64,000 nucleotides of DNA from Sphagnum magellanicum (lineage: Eukaryota; Streptophyta; Sphagnopsida; Sphagnales; Sphagnaceae). The translations under genes and the position numbers were made by a program. The stretch covers positions 18,620,501-18,684,500 of the forward strand of contig CM038908.1 in assembly GCA_021904315.1 (NCBI GenBank), written 5' to 3'. The notes below the pieces were generated by a model, which saw nothing but the letters and a program-made list of their open reading frames with translations, had not been told where the DNA came from and searched no databases. Below are positions 49,660-60,979 of this stretch, piece by piece (the stretch's first letter is position 1; every line of letters starts with the position of its first letter).

Positions 49660-52600
49660 TAGTGTGCAAACACCCAATATAACCACCCCTTAAACAATGC
49701 TTGAAAGAAACAACAAGGTTATAAATGTTAGGAAAATTTAGTTCATAGAACTTGTCCTTGATGTGTTTTAGCTACTCACCATTGAAAACCTCCACTATGC
49801 CATTGCTATAATCATCAAACAAATGCCTAACCAAGAAGGTCTTGTTAGCACTTAAGGAAATTGTTGATATTTTTACATCAAACATGCAATCCACTTCCTT
49901 TGCGATCAACCTTCAGTTTTGTCCATAGACTACTTACACTTTCCATCCCCAATAGGATGTTTGTGGACCCCAAGATGAATCTATTTTTCATGAAATAGAT
50001 TGGAGTCTATGCACAACATAACATAATAGATTCGTCCATTATAATATCTGACATAGAAAGGAGGAGCATGAAAAAATTTGCATCTAAGCAAAGAAGCCAA
50101 TAAGGTAAATGTCATTTGACCTACGAAACTTGGAAATGTCATTTGACCTATGAGCCAATTTGATGTGTCCTAGCATGAAGATGGTTTTTTGTGAATCATG
50201 AATCAACCTATCGCCAACAATGCGATAACAGTCACAACCAACCACCCAATGTTTCCCTTAAGAGAAGGTTGTAGGAATTTAGAACACATCACATGTTCCA
50301 TCTTAAGCATCATGACATCGTTCTTCAATGCGAAGTGGATTATGGGCATTGAAATAATTATATAGAGAACTATATTCATAAGAGCTTTCTCTTTGGGATG
50401 AATCTTGTGTTTCTCCATGACCTCCATTGTCTTGAATTTTTTGTTAATTTAAGCTTGTGGAATGCCTTACTTTAAAGATATTGCATCCAAGTCCACAAGG
50501 TTTAAAGGATTCAAATATAACTTGTCCCCTAGAAGGACATTTCATGATGAACCTCATGAAATGTGTGACAAAAACAATAATTGAACCACATCAAAACAGA
50601 AACAATTTTTGAATGATAGAAATTAAATGGATTAAAACATTAAAACATGTATGATAATTGAAAACAACGATGTGTTGACAAATGAAGGAGGACCCAAAAT
50701 CACATTCTTTACATTAAATTGTGGTTCAATAGACGTGTTAACATGAATATTTGTTCATAGTACGTGCTTTTAGAAGGAGATATTCAATTATGAAAAAAAA
50801 AAAGGTTTAACTTGAACATAAGTTGTTTGTTGAACAAATTTGTTGTGATTCTTGAAACAAACAATCACTGAAAATATCATATCAAAGCAATAAATGATTA
50901 TCATAAACAAACAATGAAATACATGATTTGTGGTTATTTAGACACATGTAATTGTTTTGCCATTTGGAACCATTATGCCATGTCATCAACCATGCCACAT
51001 GGCATTCCTAGGGCCAAAATTGCAACAAATTAAATGCCTCCAATATGTATAATATGTAGTTCCAAGCTTTAAATTACACACAAGTTTAAATACTTACCTA
51101 TTTAAATTGTTCACAAGATGGTTTAATTGCTCTCACTACATAATTAAAGATCTTTTTGACATCCTAAAATCAAGTGAAACTTGGAACTTGATGTGAGGGT
51201 TGAAGTAAGAATATAATGAAATATAAAAGTCCTATTGGCTAGAGGCCATATATTGGACACATGGCATGTAAATAAGAATCTCAACCAAAAATGACATTAA
51301 CCAACATTAAACTGAAGGGGTTGTAAAACACTCATAATTATTTGATTACCCATAAAATTCATGATAGGATTTGGAAACATATTTCTTGGTTCTTAAAAAT
51401 TTTCTAATTGTTTTGCCATTTATAAACATTCTAAAATCCTTAATCCCATGTACAAACAATCCAATAGAAATTAAATAACTTTCAAGAGGCCATTGAATGC
51501 AAAAATTAAATAATGACCTTATAAAATTATCTTTTTTGGGAGATGTTTATAACTATGTATGATTGAATGAATAGAGTTTAATTTCTTTCAATGAACATCT
51601 AGGTAGCAATCAAAGTAATCATATTCTAAGTTGAATTGTTCATTTGCACCATGTCACAATATCCATATTTAAAACATTCTTGCCAAACACCATGAAACTT
51701 GGACTTGTACCCATCTATAGAAATAAGAGAACTCAAGACTATAGATGTAGAGTTCCAAGCAATGGTTGGGTACGAAGCATCTTCTAACCACTTGTAAGAT
51801 TACAAGATATACAAAATGGTGATAAAAATGTTTTTCCTGAAATTTCAAAACAACTTGTGACAACCTCCTAAAAAGAATCCATGGCTAACACATTTAACAA
51901 ATCAAAATTATAGAACATTGTTTCATCAGTAGTGTGACTACCTCCTTGAATTTCAGGTTGATTACAAAATAATTGAATCAATCTTGTAATGAAAGTGGCT
52001 AGAGAACACTTTTGACGTTGAAGATGATGCATATGAAACTCCAAAACTTGCTTAAAATAGAGAGATGGATCAACTAGTGTTGGCTAATAGTATTACCACA
52101 AGCAAGGTGGAAAGGAGAGCTCCCCACCATGCTCGAAAGACATAATGACGAATTTGGAAGGAAACAATGGATTTGGAGGACACCACATCAGTGGCTACAC
52201 CAAACTCCACAATGGGTCCCAATGAAATGAACAACCCACCAATGGCACTCAACTAGGCTTAATATATTTGAAACAAAGTTTCACAACATCATTTAAAAGA
52301 ACTGGAAAACCTAACAAGAGAAGAATTTGGAATAAATATGGGTGAACAACTTTGTGTAAACAAAAAACTTCAAGGCTTTGATGCCCATGTAGATAATTAT
52401 TGTGTCATGAAAATGTTCATTGAACGACAATGCGTTTTTGAATAAAAATAGTAATGTGTTCATTATCAAGTGAATATAATATAGGTGGAGAAAACAACTA
52501 GTGGACAATTCATTGGTTTTATGAAATACAAGGATATTGGTCTGAAAATGGGCATCACATTCTAAGATTATTGACAAAAATGATAACCCAAATTTTGCAT

Positions 52601-54171
52601 TTTATTTCAATTATAGGAATACATGTAGTGCATGAAATAAGTGAGTGTTATGTATGTGGGATAAAATGAAAATGTTAAGGAGATGAAAAAAACAAAGGAG
52701 CTTAGAAGCAATGATCATATCAACATTTTGACCAATTAAAAAAATGATTACAAATGTTTTTAAAACACCATTATTAGGTTAGTTAGGCATCTAGAATTGA
52801 GGAAAAAATTTAATTACTTTTGAAAAACTTAATATGGTTTATAAAATAATAAGAAGAATTGGGTGCAAAAAAACAATAAAATCTCCTTTGAATTTTTTCA
52901 CTATGTGAAAACCTACAAATACGAAATATTTAACAATTATATCCTGGAACATAACATAGACTAAATATTTAAAAGATTGATGTGGTGAATATGGAACACT
53001 TGATTTCAAGTTCTGCTCTATAATGAATTGTATTTGATGACACTGAAATTGAATGGGAAAGCCCATAGAAGTCAAGATAAAACTCAAGTGAGCAACAAGT
53101 GATAATGATAGAAAATTAAAAATGCATTGATAAGTATGTGGGATTGTTGGAAACTGGGAGAACAATTAGAAACTTGGGGAATAAAACATAACTCAAATCG
53201 GGAAATATGTTGAAACATTTGGGACTATTGCTAGATACGTTGCACTTGTATTATGCAAGATTCTAAAAAATAAGTCACACGACATGCAATTGCAGGGTTC
53301 AAATATGAAAACACATAGAACAATTTTATGATGTTTATGAAACAATGGTGTATTGCATATAGAAATGGTAGTTAATTTGGAGAAATGTCCATTGATAGGA
53401 AGAACTTGATATGTTCAGTGGACTTGTAGTACATGAAAAGGAAATTGAAAGTCTTCGTAAAATCATCAATTTATTGAAGATTCTATATTTGCTTTGGTAA
53501 TTCATTAAAAAAATGTAGGTACATTCATCGAGTTAATAGATGATTAATGATATGATGTTTCAAAATAACTCCTTGAATTGTTTGAATCTAGGGATCAATA
53601 TTCCACTTTTAATTATATTTCAATTAACATCCGTATATTGAAATCATTCTTGATGTTTATCATCCTGACCTTGCACCAAAAATGGTTGTCATCTAGCCAA
53701 GATGGCCATTTGGATTATCAACAAGGGGGAGTTCAAAGAAAACATCACCATCAAAAGTAGATGGAATGTTAGGAGCATTTTCAATCCAAAATGTATCACA
53801 ATGTAATTATCTCGACTCCAAGGTGGCATGGAGGGCAAAAAACATTGCCTTAAAGCATTCCACGACATTGAGAACAAAAGGATGAACTTGAAGCAACATG
53901 TGGAAAGGATTTGAAGAGAACATGTTAAATTCAAAAGTGAAGAATTAAACAAGTGTACAAAGATTGGCAACATTCCATCCTCGTCGAAAAAATCACACAA
54001 GTTTATGAATGCAATTTTATGATTTAGAGTAACATCGATCAGTTTGTCGTTGCCCTGAAAATCATTCGCAATAAACGGAATAGTGCCTAGCATTAAGACC
54101 ATGTTTTGGGAATTTTTGGGGAGATTTTCGCCAATGATATTGAGTTTCCTGGTATTGAAAGTCCATTGCAA
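49660..54171 (-). other. Unrecognised degenerate coding stretch(es), minus strand
   Basis: The minus strand has several long open or nearly open protein-like stretches in AT-rich DNA. 54171-53692 is 160 codons, containing NMVLMLGTIPFIANDF and FFDEDGMLPIFVHLF. 53165-52842, 52252-52073 and 50427-50206 are also open. 49887-49660 reads MFDVKISTISLSANKTFLVR with one TAG, then continues in the same frame with LKHIKDKFYELNFPNIYNL. The amino-acid texture (balanced charges, stops rare on one strand only) suggests decayed coding sequence, probably from a large mobile element. I recognise no domain. The 54.1-kb stretch loosely recalls a methyltransferase-like strand order, but that is speculation. Confidence 0.35.
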
Positions 54172-54579
54172 TCCTTGTGTAATAGTAATTGAAGCTAGAA
54201 ATCAAACATTGCACATAAGCATTTTTAAGTTACATGTGGAATTCTAAACAATACCCATTTATTATCGACCAATATTGGAGGGTGTTAGATTGGTCATCAT
54301 AAATCTAATGTCCTTGAATAATGCAAGATCTTGTTTTTTGAAAAATCCATAATCTATTTTTATGACTTCACAATTATAAGAAGGACCATTTTTTCAAATA
54401 GGGTTTCAACTATTGTTTCATTCTTCTATTATACAAGTAATAACATCAATGTGAGATTGCAAAATGTATTTAGATATGAAATTAGAAGCCACAAAACCTA
54501 ACATTGATCCAAGATTGCTCTATTTGAGCTTGAAACATTAAACTGTGTAAAAAACATTTTTGAATGAATAGATTGAGAA

Positions 54580-57080
54580 AAAAAAATTGCTCTCAACCTC
54601 TTAGTTTCAACATTGAAAGTAGGAGGTTGAAAACACAAAAAAAGATTTCAACCATGTTGAGAGGTTTAAAAACAAAGCTTGGAAGTTCAAAGCATGGACA
54701 AGGCAAAACATTTTACGTTTAACCTCTTACTTATGGCACTAAAAGTAAAAGTCCAAAATCAATTTTTTTTCTTTTAGCCATGCATGGAACTCCAAGTGTA
54801 AAGCTTGGAAGCTCAAAGCATGGCTCATGCAAACTTTTTGGTTGTCAACTTCCTACTTTCAAAGCTGAGAGTAGGATGCTAAGAGCAAATTTTTTTCATT
54901 TTTGGCCATACCTAGAGCTCCAATGACAAATCTTGGAAGCTCAAAACATGGTTGAAACAAAAAAATTTGTGTTCAGCCTCCTATTTTTAGTTCCAAAAGT
55001 AGGAAGCCAAGACAAAACAAAATTGATTTAGGCCATGCATAAAACTCTAAGAATAAAACTTAAAAATTCAAAGCATGGCCAAGACAATTTTTTGTTTTTT
55101 GCCTCCTACTTTCAGCATTGAAACTAGGAGACCAAGAACAAAAACATTATTTTCAACCATGTCCAGATCTCCATGGAAAAAATTCGAGCAATTTTTTTTC
55201 GCACTTGCCCTCCTATTTTTGATGTCGAAAGTAGGAGGGCAAGAGCAAATGTTTTTGGTCTCAACCATGCCAAGGCTTTAAGCATGGAACTTGGAACCTT
55301 AAAACATGGTTGAAATAAGTTTTTTGCACTCCACTTACTACTTTCAATGCCAAAAGTAAGAGGCTAAACACAAAAACAATTGTTCCAACTTTATGCATGG
55401 AGATCTGGGCATGATTCAAAACAATTTTTTTGCTTTCAATCTTCTATTCTTGGCTCCAATAATAGGAGGTTGAAAGCAAAAAAAATTGTTTTGGCTACAA
55501 TTTGAGCTTTTAAGCTTTGTGCTTAGAGTTTTAGGCATGGCTGAGATTTTTTTTTTGGTCTTGGCCTCCTATTTTTGACATTGAAAGTAAGAGGTTGAAA
55601 GCAAATTTTTTTGTCTTGGCCACACTTTGAGTTTCTAAGCTTTGTGTTTATAGTTTTGAGCATGGCTGAAATCATTTTTTGGCACTCCACCTCCAAAAGT
55701 AAGAGGCCAAGACCAAAAGAAATATATTTTGGCCATGCTTAGAATTCCAAGCACAAAGTATAATAATTCAAAGTGTGGCCAAGGCAATTTTTTTTTGCTT
55801 TCAACCTCATACTTTTAACGTCAAGAATAGGAGACCGAAAGTAAAAAAATTGCTTTAAATCATGCCCAGATCTCCATGCACCACGAATTGTGGAAAAACT
55901 TGATAATTACATCTCATGCAAAATCAAGAAGATATTGAAAAGTTAGAACAATTTTTTTTTTAAGCCTCCTACTTTCGATGCCAAAAGTAGGAGGCCAAGA
56001 ATAAAAAAATTTAATCTTGGCCATGCTTAGAATTCCAAGCACAAAGCTTAGAAACTCAAAATGTGGCCAAGGTAATTTTTTTTCCTTTCAACCTTTCACT
56101 TTTGGCATCAAGAATAAGAGATTAGGAGCAAAAAAATTGTTTTGAACCATGCCCAAATCTCCATGCACAAAATTGGAACAATTTTTTTGTGTTTGACCTC
56201 CTACTTTTGGTGCCAAAAGTAGGAGGTCAAAAGCAGAAAATTCAATCTCGGCCATGACTAGAACTCCAAGCATAAAACTTAGAAACTTGAAATGTGGCCA
56301 AAGCAATTTTTTTGCTTTCACCCTCCTACTTTCAACATTGAAAATAGGAAACCAAAAGCAAATAAATTACTTTGAACCATGCCCAAATCTCCATGCACAG
56401 AATTGGAGTAATTTTTTTTGTGTTTGGCCTCCTACATTTGATGCCAAAAGTAGGAGGCCAAGAGTAGAAAAAATTGCTCTCAGACATGCCTAGAGCCCCA
56501 AGTAAAAAATTCTAATCGGCATCTAACTTTCACCAAAAGTAGAAGGTCGAGAATAGAAAAATTTGTTCTTGGACATGCCTAGAGCTCCAAGTAGAAAATT
56601 ATAATCAACATCTAACTTTTGACACCAAAAATGGAGGTCAAGGAGAAAAAAAAGAAAAAAAGAAAAAAAAATTAAAAGCTTTTTTTCTCTTCAGCATTCA
56701 ACTTTCAACGGCCTCCAACTTTTGGCACTAAAAGTTGGAGGTCAAGGAGGGGGAAAAAAATCAATTATTTTCCTCCCCAGCTTGCAGCTTTTGGTGGCAT
56801 GCAACTTTCAACATTGAAAGTTGGAGCTCGAAGACAAAATTAATTAATTAAAATAAATGAAAAAATTCAAAGATTTTTTTCCTCCCTAGCCTCAACTTTT
56901 GGTGCCAAAGGTTAGAGGCAATATCAAATTTTTTTTTTATGCCATGCATGAAGCTCCTTGCTTTGAGCTTTGAAATTGATGGAAGGCAATACAAAAATAG
57001 ACAATTTGTTCCCAACCTTCAACATTGGGTTCTAAAATTTAGAGGCCAAAAGCAAGAAACTTACTTTCAACCCTTCTTCA
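54580..57080. repeat. Array of about 20 diverged palindromic units
   Basis: A head-to-tail array with spacing of about 80-165 bp, mostly near 115. Each full unit has two self-complementary segments. Palindrome A is exemplified at 56192-56231: arms TTTGACCTCCTACTTTTGG and CCAAAAGTAGGAGGTCAAA flank a two-base centre. Palindrome B is exemplified at 54776-54825: AGCCATGC.. pairs with ..GCATGGCT, with an inner CCAAG/CTTGG pair. A-type segments occur near 54617, 54735, 54860, 54991, 55103, 55212, 55330, 55440, 55565, 55690, 55803, 55966, 56090, 56197, 56321, 56428 and, more worn, to about 57050. Poly-T and poly-A spacers separate them. Complementarity between arms is kept in many copies despite differences between copies. 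No protein-coding role is apparent. Confidence 0.88.
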
Positions 57081-57369
57081 AATTTTTAACTTTGGGGTTG
57101 AAGTTTGATAATGGGCATGAGGAATTTTTTTCTTCTCTTCATAAATTTTCTTTTCCAAATACATTTCATTTCCAAATCTTTAGATTTGTAAATATTTCCT
57201 TTTGTTTAAAATATACTTTGATTATAAATTCTTACATGTGGCAGTTTCAAGGTTAGCCCCATCATTTGACGATTCACAAAATATTTTAACAATTTGTTCT
57301 TAAATTCTTGTGGCACCTAAGCTTGCCTACCTAGAATTACATAGAGTTGTTTTTGAGGTTTCATAAATT

Positions 57370-57839
57370 TTGTTGATAGTTGGTTGCCAATTCTTTTATC
57401 AACAAATCGTTGAATGAACTTGTGAAAAAATATTTTGGAATAAGCTTCTTCAAACTTGCATGTTCTTTGAAAAAATCCATGGCATGTGTAAACATCACCC
57501 AATTGCAATTTTCCATATCTTCCTTCGAAATATTTACAATTTGTTTCAGTAATGCAAAATTTTTTCTATCTATCTTTGCATTTGCCCATCACCATGTCGC
57601 CCATTCATTTATTTTCTCAATTGCCACTACTTTGTCAATTGCCAATTTCCATTTTGTTCCCCATTTTCTAATTTCCAACAAATGTTGAAAGGGAAATAAC
57701 CAAATGTCATATCTTGGATATTCCCAAGGTTTTGCTTTCATTCACATATTCTATCTAGTATGTTGGAGATTAATGTATATTCAATCATCAATTCCAAGGT
57801 GTTTAGTGTGAAAATTGGTGTCAATTTTCCTCTTGCCAT
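57370..57839 (-). pseudogene. Unrecognised broken ORF, minus strand
   Basis: From an ATG at 57839-57837 the minus strand reads MARGKLTPIFTLNTLELMIE. It shifts frame near 57740 and continues with MKAKPWEYPRYDIWLFPF, then RKWGTKWKLAIDKVVAIEKI. After one TGA near 57588 it continues in frame to about 57370 with NFALLKQIVNISKEDM, FTHAMDFFKEHASLKKLIPK and FNDLLIKELATNYQQN. The total is about 155 residues with one frameshift and one stop. It is rich in Lys, Trp and aromatic residues, helical in texture, and has no membrane segment or known motif. It lies immediately right of the palindromic array and has the same strand as the broken stretches left of it, so both may belong to one element. Confidence 0.5.
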
Positions 57840-58625
57840 TGTAAAATAAAGGTTTTAGGATTGCAAGCATGATATAGAGGTAAAAACGGTGCAACTAGGC
57901 AATATTAATGGAAAAAATGCAAACTGTTGTATAGATTTGGCAAATTAGTAGTAGAAGAAGAAAAATGCAATTTGATTCTATAAATAACAAGAATGGTGCT
58001 AGATGCAAGAGGTTGAAAGAATGAATGAAAATAAAAAATAACTTGAAATGGTGTAGACAATGTAAACTATCATGGGCTACCTCATATTGTTTCTCTTCCT
58101 AATGGGCACATGCCTATTGGTGGTGAACAAGGAATGTGTGGATTGACATATACTTCTTGGTGGGTCAATTGGATTTAATTTAACATTCTATATGGTTTGG
58201 ATGCTACAAAACTTGAATATATTTCATATCAAAGAAATATGAAATATAACTTTGAAATGTGATTTGAGTATTTCATGTGTCAAATTGTTTTTGAAAGACA
58301 CCAACATAAATTGTTTCCACCTTGTTTCTTTTGTTCAATAATTTGCAAAAATAGCGTTTTGTGCCAACGTTCAGAATAAAATTCATCCATTTTTTCATCC
58401 ATAAAAATCATTCATCCATGGACATGTGGTAAAATATTCCTCCATGTCAACAAATATTTTTTCTTATGTGTCAAAAAATATTCTTCTAATATTTTGTCAA
58501 CATAGACATAATATTTTAAAAAAGATTCAGTCTTGCCCATGCGCTCATACGTTCATACTCGCTTGTTTATGTTTATGTTCACAAGCTCGTGTACTAGCAT
58601 CCTTGCTACTATGTGTAACAACTTT
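57840..58625. other. AT-rich intergenic DNA
   Basis: Nothing gene-like seen on either strand. Confidence 0.55.
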
Positions 58626-59085
58626 TTCATTGTAGGTCAAAACATTATGAAACCAACTCAATGCACATTTCCTCATTGAGGGCTTTCCAACCTTACCAAG
58701 AACATGTTTTTCTAATTTTGATTTAAATGAATTTTCAATGAAAAAAATGTTAAATATTCAATTATTTTTCCACTGTAGGTTGAAAATTATGAAACCAAAT
58801 TAATGCATCCTCATTCATCAAGGGCTTTCCAACAATACCAAGAGCGCAACTTTTTCTAGTTTTGATTGAAATGAATTTTCACTAAATTTTTTTGTGAAAT
58901 ATTCAATAACTTCTTCATTGTAGGTTGCAACATTATGAAACCAACTCCGTGCATGCTTCCTCATCGTGGGTTTTTCAATGGTTCCAAGAGCATGACAAGA
59001 GGTCCCAAAGGCCTTCCAATAGTATCAAGAGCATGACAAGAGGTCCCCAGGGCTTTCCAACTTACCAAGGGCATGACAAAAGGTC
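58626..59085. repeat. Three-copy tandem repeat of about 144 bp plus a shorter trailing repeat
   Basis: Units are marked by TGTAGGT at 58631, 58773 and 58919, each followed by ATTATGAAACCAA and a TTTCCAAC..TACCAAGA block. After the third unit a roughly 45-bp motif GCATGACAAGAGGTCCC repeats three times (about 58990-59085). Confidence 0.75.
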
Positions 59086-59126
59086 CCATGATTTCGGAGA
59101 CCTCAATGTGTCAAACAAACAAACAA

Positions 59127-59215
59127 ACAACCTTCCTTCATAAATAGATTTGTAATAATCCTCCAACAAAAAAACAACCCACCTTCCTTCATAAATAGAT
59201 TGGTAATAATCCTCT
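59127..59215. repeat. Two-copy 49-bp direct repeat
   Basis: CCTTCCTTCATAAATAGATT followed by GTAATAATCCTC occurs twice, preceded by an AACAAACAAAC run. A related CTTCCTTCATAGA fragment lies near 37299. Confidence 0.75.
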
Positions 59216-59279
59216 TGCTAAATTTTGATTAAGCTACACTAATCAGCTGTACTTAACTGCAGCTTGGTTAACTAACCAT

Positions 59280-60915
59280 GGTAAAAAGTACGCCGGAGGT
59301 CGTCATCGCATTCCTCGCGAGTCGGCGTGCGGTCCTCCCGAGAGAGCGCGCAAAGTGTTGAGAGTGCCGGATTTTCCCGTGCTCTCAGAGCGGAAAAATG
59401 GCAAGAATCACGCTCTTACTACCACGGTTGCGATCAAGGTGCTGGTATTAATTTCAGTTGGACTGTTTCAAAGCTTGAAATGAAAAGCTTTTGAGTCTCT
59501 TCTTGAGCAATTGAGCTAGAAAATGGAAATCTAGAGGGAACATTATGTAGAAATTTTTTTTGAGAGAGAAACAAACAGACAGAGAGAGCGCGAGTGTTTG
59601 CAGCAGCGGTATTGAAAAAAAGAAACTGAAGAAGAAAGCTCAGGTGGGTGTGGGTTGTTCCTACTAGATTCAGAAAATGAGAAACTTCAAGCTGCGATTA
59701 GGTACCGAGAGTGGGTATCTATTGGGAGCTTCTGATCGTGAACTATGTGTGCAAGGAATTCGATTTCTTCGCTGGGCTGACGCCTCCATCTCTCCCTCCC
59801 GCGAAGGTGAAACCTTGAATCTAGTCTGCAGTGCAGGCTCCCCCCAGCACAGCAGCACAGAGAGAGAGAGAGAGTTTGGGGACCTCATCCAGATTTCGAA
59901 CTCAGAAGCCAACCAACCATTGGCACCTGGATCCGTAGGTCCCATCACCTGGATTTTGTTTAGGGGGCACAAAGGGAAGGCTACTAGTAGGCGCGAGGTA
60001 GGTAGGTAGGTACCTAGTCTTATGAGGGGCTCCGGGATTCGGGACCTGAGTTTTGGAGACCTTGAGACATGTGGGGGAACCTCATCCAGATCTCGAACTG
60101 GAAAGCCGAGCAAACATTGGGACCAGTGTTTTTTTCTTTTATGGCGAATTGTTTTTGGTGGTGACCAAAAAAAAATCACTGGTCAAAAATTCGTGAACTG
60201 TACAAATGGTTTCTTGGGATTTTTTTCTGGCGAAAGTTGGCACTTTTTGAGGAAAAATAGTTAGAAGTCGCCACATTTAGATGCTGAGGTCATTAGGTAC
60301 TCTTCTGGATGGTCGCCAGTCCACCTACTTGATAAAATTTTAATTAAATTTTTTTTTAAAAAAGGGCAAAAAAAAACCCTGCTTGGGACCTGGATCCGTA
60401 GGCCCCATCACCTGGATTTTGTTAGGAGGAAGAAGGGAAGGCTAGAGTAGTAGGTGCTAGGTAGGTACCTAGTCTTACTAGGGGGCAAGGCTCCGGGACC
60501 TGAGTTTTGGAGACCTGGATATTTGGGGACCTGGAAATTTTGGAGACCTGGAGTTCGGTCGTTCCTAAGCCGTAGCGATGGAGAAGATGAGGAGGATGAA
60601 GCTCCACTGCAGCGCCCACGAGGAGAGTACACACACGGACGGATTGCAAGCAGAAGAAGAAGAAGAAGAAACAGGATGCAAGAATGCATTTTGAATGCAG
60701 CTTGGAGAAGAAGAATAGTCTGACTACACTCTGGAAGTTGTAGCGGGAGAAGAGGTTTAGGAACGGAACTGTACTGGTCTGGTGAAGCTCCGGAGGTCGG
60801 GTACCAAGTTCTGCTTGCTTGCTGCATAACTCCTCCGAGCTTGGAATTGAAGTTCGTTGGCGGAGCTGAGTTTTTGTGAACGGATTGGGGAGTCTGGAGT
60901 AGTGGAGCGCAGGAT
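59280..60915. promoter_or_regulatory. GC-richer promoter/leader region of the B-box gene, internally duplicated
   Basis: GC content and CpG frequency rise sharply at 59280, with a GA tract at 59861-59876. About 135 bp (59924-60063) is repeated at 60387-60519: both contain CCTGGATCCGTAGG, CATCACCTGGATTTTGTT, GGTAGGTACCTAGTCTTA and GGGACCTGAGTTTTGGAGAC. A shorter segment, ACCTCATCCAGAT.TCGAACT, occurs at 59882 and 60079. ORFs on both strands here cross the duplicated DNA and look non-coding. Transcription of the downstream gene probably starts in the right half. Confidence 0.45.
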
Positions 60916-60973
60916 GTAAGTGCGGATTTGAGGTTTTTTTTTTTGGTTGGGTCTCCCCGGCTTTGATTCTTAG
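60916..60973 (+). other. Possible 58-bp intron in the 5' leader of the B-box gene
   Basis: A consensus donor GTAAGT at 60916 is followed by a T-rich tract and an acceptor CTTAG at 60973, six bases before the start codon. It is short for a plant intron, so uncertain. Confidence 0.35.
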
Positions 60974-60979
60974 TAGAAA

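Noticed and set aside
55068-56493. Short ORFs on both strands within the palindromic array
   Set aside because: Because the units are self-complementary, both strands give similar peptides (PPTF..RRPR type); this is a product of the repeat, not of coding selection.
54580-57080. CRISPR-like array
   Set aside because: The repeats are diverged, palindromic and separated by A/T-rich remnants of the same unit instead of unique spacers of constant length, and the setting is a plant nuclear genome.
59670-60179. 169-codon minus-strand ORF and 110-codon plus-strand ORF in the same place
   Set aside because: Both cross internally duplicated DNA, lack domains and lack splice or start context.
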